Origin: Paludibacteraceae bacterium
GTDB taxonomy: Bacteria; Bacteroidota; Bacteroidia; Bacteroidales; Paludibacteraceae
Assembly (NCBI GenBank): GCA_017962085.1
Contig: JAGCWA010000011.1
Location: forward strand, 58,887 to 122,886
DNA: 64,000 bases
Direction of reading: 5' to 3'
Part shown: piece by piece, positions 61,164 through 64,000 of the stretch
Numbering within the stretch: position 1 is the stretch's first letter
Layout: every line of letters starts with the position of its first letter
Program-made: the position numbers and the translations under genes
The notes under the pieces: generated by a model
Told to the model about the DNA's origin: nothing
Database searches by the model: none
The model's input: the letters and a program-made list of their open reading frames with translations, nothing else

Positions 61164-61199
61164 AAAAGAGGAGCAAGAAGTCCGAAGACGCTTGCTCCT
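61164..61199 (-). terminator. Intrinsic terminator of the 61.2-kb secreted protein gene
   Basis: On the minus strand stem AGGAGCAAG/CTTGCTCCT (61169-61177 and 61191-61199) followed by TTTTAAT. Confidence 0.85.
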
Positions 61200-61245
61200 T
61201 TATGTTATCCGTGAGTAGGATTGAGGTCTACGTTACCGCTTCCCT

Positions 61246-62754
61246 TTAATTCTTCGGAACCGAAATCTTGATGATGTTGTATACGTTTCGTTTCTTCTTG
61301 TCTTCAGACTTGATTTTCAACATACCCGTTGACACGAAAGTATTGTCATACCAGAAATCAGAATCCAAATCGGAGACTCTTTTCAGTGTCTCTTCATCTC
61401 CTACGTACTCGATTTCATTTTCTTTCACTTTCTCGCCATTTTCTCCGAACGTGGTATGATACAATTTCCGATAAGTAGGCTGAATAATGTCTATGGAGTT
61501 GTCGGTCATATTGATGGACAAGTAACGACGGAGCCTTTTTGTCAGGTTCGGACCATGCATTGGCGCACCGTTATCCCATTCCACAACGCCATCTTGGTTA
61601 TATTTCAACAGAAGGTAGTGAGTGTAGCTATATCCGTCGAAAACCCTTTTTGTTTGCCGTTCACCTTTAGGACCAATTGTTGTCTCGTAGTGGTAAATTG
61701 GTTGGTAAGATTCTGCGACAAAGATGTATTTACCATTCTTTTCTATGATTCTATGAGGCAACATCAGGTAGTTCATGTTCACTTCCTTGTTCTTCTCTTC
61801 CATCTTGGTTTTCACACGGTCTACCCTTCTTATGGTTTTCTCTCCCATGTGGGACTCGAGATATCTCTTCATGTCACTGTAGTTGGTGTAGTTCGAAAAG
61901 ATCGTCTTCCCGTCTTTTAATTTTTTCAGATAGACGCCGACTGATGTCGAGTTGACCCTGCGGTCTTTGAGGGAATAGGTACCCGATATGAGGTAAGATC
62001 CGTCATCCATTTTGGAGGCATACGCCGATGTAGGAAATCTTTCCTCTCCCTCGGAAGTGATGGTATAGCTTTTGGTGATCTTGCCGTTGGCGAACACATG
62101 GAATTTGAGCACGTATTCTTTATTTTCTTTTTGTTTTAAGAACAAATACACTTCGTCTTGCTTGTCAGATACCTCAAACGACAGGAAGTTAGGTTTGAGC
62201 AAACTGAGGTCGGACACTTGAATCAGTTCTTTCGTTCCAGTTTTTACATTGACGCTGACCACAACAGGGCGATCTTTCATCAGACCCAGGATATAGACAT
62301 AGTCGCCTTGCGCTTGCTGCGCCAATTTTTCCGTCCTTTTCCCAGTCTCGCCTTCGAATACGGATGGTTTCATAGTCTCTCCGTCGAGGAGAAGGACCTG
62401 ATACTCTCCGCGTGTGGACATGGCTACTCTGTAAAAATTGCTCTTGTTTTCGAAATAGGAAACACGAAACTCTCTGGCGCAATTGACGTCAACACTTTTA
62501 ACTTTCTTCAGCAGCGTATCATATTTCATGAACGTCAAGATGTCGTGCCATTTTGTGGCATCCTTCTGCTTGTCTTCTATTTGGGTGGTCACAATCAATC
62601 CATTCTCCTTAATTGGAGTGCAATCAATGAAATCGACACCATTTTCCTTCTCGATTTCTATGTGTTTAACATTAACATTCTTCCCTTGCCCATACGATGA
62701 TGTCCATGTCAGAGCCATAAGGAACGCTAAAAAAAATGTAAATTTCTGCTTCAT
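61246..62754 (-). CDS. Secreted protein of unknown function
   Basis: A 502-residue exported protein from ATG 62754 (signal peptide MKQKFTFFLAFLMALTWTSSYG); upstream open codons run through the promoter region. The body is a regular series of beta-strands, with repeated patterns such as DGSYLISGTYSLKDRRV, GKYIFVAESYQPIYHYET and HYLLLKYNQDGVVEWDNG, which look like a beta-propeller. I recognise no known family. It has no T9SS tail, so a periplasmic location is likely. It is the second of two minus-strand exported proteins here. Confidence 0.78.
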   Translation of the reverse strand: MKQKFTFFLAFLMALTWTSSYGQGKNVNVKHIEIEKENGVDFIDCTPIKENGLIVTTQIEDKQKDATKWHDILTFMKYDTLLKKVKSVDVNCAREFRVSYFENKSNFYRVAMSTRGEYQVLLLDGETMKPSVFEGETGKRTEKLAQQAQGDYVYILGLMKDRPVVVSVNVKTGTKELIQVSDLSLLKPNFLSFEVSDKQDEVYLFLKQKENKEYVLKFHVFANGKITKSYTITSEGEERFPTSAYASKMDDGSYLISGTYSLKDRRVNSTSVGVYLKKLKDGKTIFSNYTNYSDMKRYLESHMGEKTIRRVDRVKTKMEEKNKEVNMNYLMLPHRIIEKNGKYIFVAESYQPIYHYETTIGPKGERQTKRVFDGYSYTHYLLLKYNQDGVVEWDNGAPMHGPNLTKRLRRYLSINMTDNSIDIIQPTYRKLYHTTFGENGEKVKENEIEYVGDEETLKRVSDLDSDFWYDNTFVSTGMLKIKSEDKKKRNVYNIIKISVPKN

Positions 62755-62972
62755 GGCATTACTAATTAATTTGGTAAATAAATTGTAGAAAACCTTGCAA
62801 TCCGCCGAATGAGTATCTGGTATCTTAAGCATGTCTTCATGTTACAAAAATAATGATATTTTTAAGAATAACAAGGATTTTGTCAAATGAATCACAATTA
62901 TGGGGAATATATCTGAGTTTTACCAATAATCAGACATCCCCCCCTCTTCTGCCCTATGCCCTTTTGTCTCTC

Positions 62973-63833
62973 TTAGTCGTCAATTTCAGGGAATTTGTGC
63001 TTACGATCGTATTTATAATATTTATACTCTTCGTCATGAATGATACAACCCGACGAAGTTCCATACCGGATACCATTTCTAACCAACGTGGAGAATATAT
63101 TGTTTATCATATCCACATTCTCCTTGCTGTTCTCAAGACGAAGGAGACCCTCCGCCGCATATATTCTACCTGTGGGATTATCCCCTTTCAACAAAGAAAT
63201 AAAAACAGCCTTGTCGTTTAGCTTCAGCAACTTCTCCATGGCTTCCCTGCCTTCTGGCTTTGCTCCAGCAATGCCATAGGAATAGCCATAAATATTACTT
63301 CCCCCTGGCTTGCAATCATCATCCGTTTTGTATAAACAATCATAATATTCCTTATATTCTTGGGGGATTACAACAGCCTCACATTCGCCCACTATTTCCT
63401 TTTTATAGCTCTTGTATTTTTCATAATTAAGGTCATTCTCGTATCTATATGTCCCCCTCGAAAATAGTCTGGAATATCGTTCTTGCAGATCTGCCCCGAT
63501 ATGGTTTTTAATACGGTCGTAACCATAGATTATAATGGCTATCTTGATAATTTGTTCCTTAAATACGACATAATTAATATCCACTGACACACTTCCTCCG
63601 GAGATTCCGTCGCAATACTGTTGTAGTCCGAAACCAAGCGGAATCGAATTATCATTCACAGTTCCAGTGAATTTTCGAATAGAGCTATCCGTAAAATCGT
63701 TCTTCTCTATAAAATCCAATGTGGAACGGAGGCAAGCTTCCCCTTTCTGAACCCGATTCATGTCCGTTCCCTCAGAGAAGGAATTGAAGAAACAGCATAA
63801 AACCAATAAAATAGAGAATATTTTCTTTGCCAT
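62973..63833 (-). CDS. Exported protein of unknown function
   Basis: A 286-residue protein from ATG 63833 (TTG two codons earlier also open), with signal peptide MAKKIFSILLVLCCFFNSFS. Cysteines recur (about six), with DDDCKPGG, GECEAVV and SSGCIIHDEEYKYYKYDRKH near the end. The middle holds helical leucine-rich pieces such as EGREAMEKLLKLNDKAVFISLLKGDNPTGRIYAAEGLLRLENSKEN, like HEAT-type repeats. No family recognised. Clearly AT-richer than neighbouring genes, possibly acquired. Confidence 0.72.
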   Translation of the reverse strand: MAKKIFSILLVLCCFFNSFSEGTDMNRVQKGEACLRSTLDFIEKNDFTDSSIRKFTGTVNDNSIPLGFGLQQYCDGISGGSVSVDINYVVFKEQIIKIAIIIYGYDRIKNHIGADLQERYSRLFSRGTYRYENDLNYEKYKSYKKEIVGECEAVVIPQEYKEYYDCLYKTDDDCKPGGSNIYGYSYGIAGAKPEGREAMEKLLKLNDKAVFISLLKGDNPTGRIYAAEGLLRLENSKENVDMINNIFSTLVRNGIRYGTSSGCIIHDEEYKYYKYDRKHKFPEIDD

Positions 63834-63872
63834 ATACAATGTTTTTCAAGTTCTTACTACGTGTCGGCTGGA

Positions 63873-64000
63873 TTATTTCACCAGTATCTTGTTCCCGTTG
63901 ATGATATACACGCCCTTAGGCATGCTGAATAGATTAGGGTCTTTGCGCACGAAACGTCCCTGAAGGTCATAGACGCTTTCGTCAGGATGGTCGGAACTGA
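63873..64000 (-). CDS. C-terminal end of a T9SS-tailed exported protein, 5' part beyond window
   Basis: Forty-one codons and a TAA stop at 63873-63875, open through the right edge of the window. The tail VYDLQGRFVRKDPNLFSMPK followed by GVYIINGNKILVK fits the end of a T9SS type-A-like sorting domain (strand, glycine turn, GVY-x-x-x, basic end). The rest of the protein lies outside. Only the secretion route can be inferred. Confidence 0.75.
   Translation of the reverse strand, partial: SSDHPDESVYDLQGRFVRKDPNLFSMPKGVYIINGNKILVK

Noticed and set aside
62546-62560. Exact TGCC-N7-GGCA match
   Set aside because: Inside coding DNA, with no -7 box at 11 nt and no GTT; one such match is expected by chance in 64 kb. 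Used as a background control.
62853-63221. 122-codon plus-strand frame
   Set aside because: Mostly antisense to the exported protein at 62973-63833; hydrophobic start is an accident of AT-rich DNA.

Overview
The window is a stretch of a Bacteroidales (Bacteroidota) chromosome. Several signs point there. Many genes start just downstream of the Bacteroidota -7 element TAnnTTTG, sometimes with a TTG/TTTG box about 19-20 nt upstream, and Shine-Dalgarno sites are mostly absent. The RprXY two-component system, DUF4296 and DUF5715 lipoproteins and a large TrpB2 are present. Secreted proteins end in type IX secretion (T9SS) type-A-like tails. Most housekeeping genes look GC-balanced to GC-rich, while a block at about 34.9-38.4 kb is visibly AT-rich. 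No tRNA, rRNA, CRISPR array or insertion sequence was recognised.

Layout. 0-3.5 kb: end of a leucine operon (leuD, a second isopropylmalate/citramalate-type synthase, leuB, a small unknown gene). 3.5-15 kb: housekeeping genes (RNase G, a 29-residue bS22-like ribosomal protein that ORF callers miss, HU, acetyltransferase, thioesterase, DUF5715 peptidase-like lipoprotein, recO, an outer-membrane protein, a DksA-like protein, lspA, DUF4296, folA, rprY/rprX). 15-22 kb: a KefB-type antiporter and a 1411-residue activase/2-hydroxyacyl-CoA dehydratase fusion. 22-27.5 kb: a T9SS-exported GH5 cellulase, a second secreted protein and a serine hydrolase. 27.7-33 kb: a WYL regulator with a DEDDh exonuclease, then a surface-glycan cluster (deacetylase-like protein, wecB, glycosyltransferase).

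33-40.5 kb is an accessory, defence-like island. It holds a DUF4143 ATPase flanked by near-identical direct repeats built from palindromes, a McrB-McrC-PLD nuclease operon, a lone AAA+ ATPase, and relics of a RhuM-like gene and of a second DUF4143-type ATPase. 40.5-64 kb returns to mostly chromosomal content: argC, rhomboid protease, a TrpB2 gene behind a Trp-codon leader peptide and attenuator, an MscS-type channel, CstA, an acetyltransferase, a DUF3256-like protein, a thioester alpha-2-macroglobulin, a TM2/DUF2752/M48 membrane cluster, a GT2 glycosyltransferase and several secreted proteins of unknown function.

The most interesting signal is a shared promoter element. TGCC-N7-GGCR-N3-GTT lies exactly 11 nt upstream of a -7-like box at three places: before the WYL-exonuclease operon, before the AAA+ ATPase, and upstream of the RhuM relic/McrBC-PLD operon. 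It sits where the -33 box should be, which suggests that the WYL protein activates a small DNA-damage or defence regulon spanning this island. Second is the trp attenuator before trpB2. Third is the pair of palindrome-flanked DUF4143 cassettes, one intact and one collapsed.
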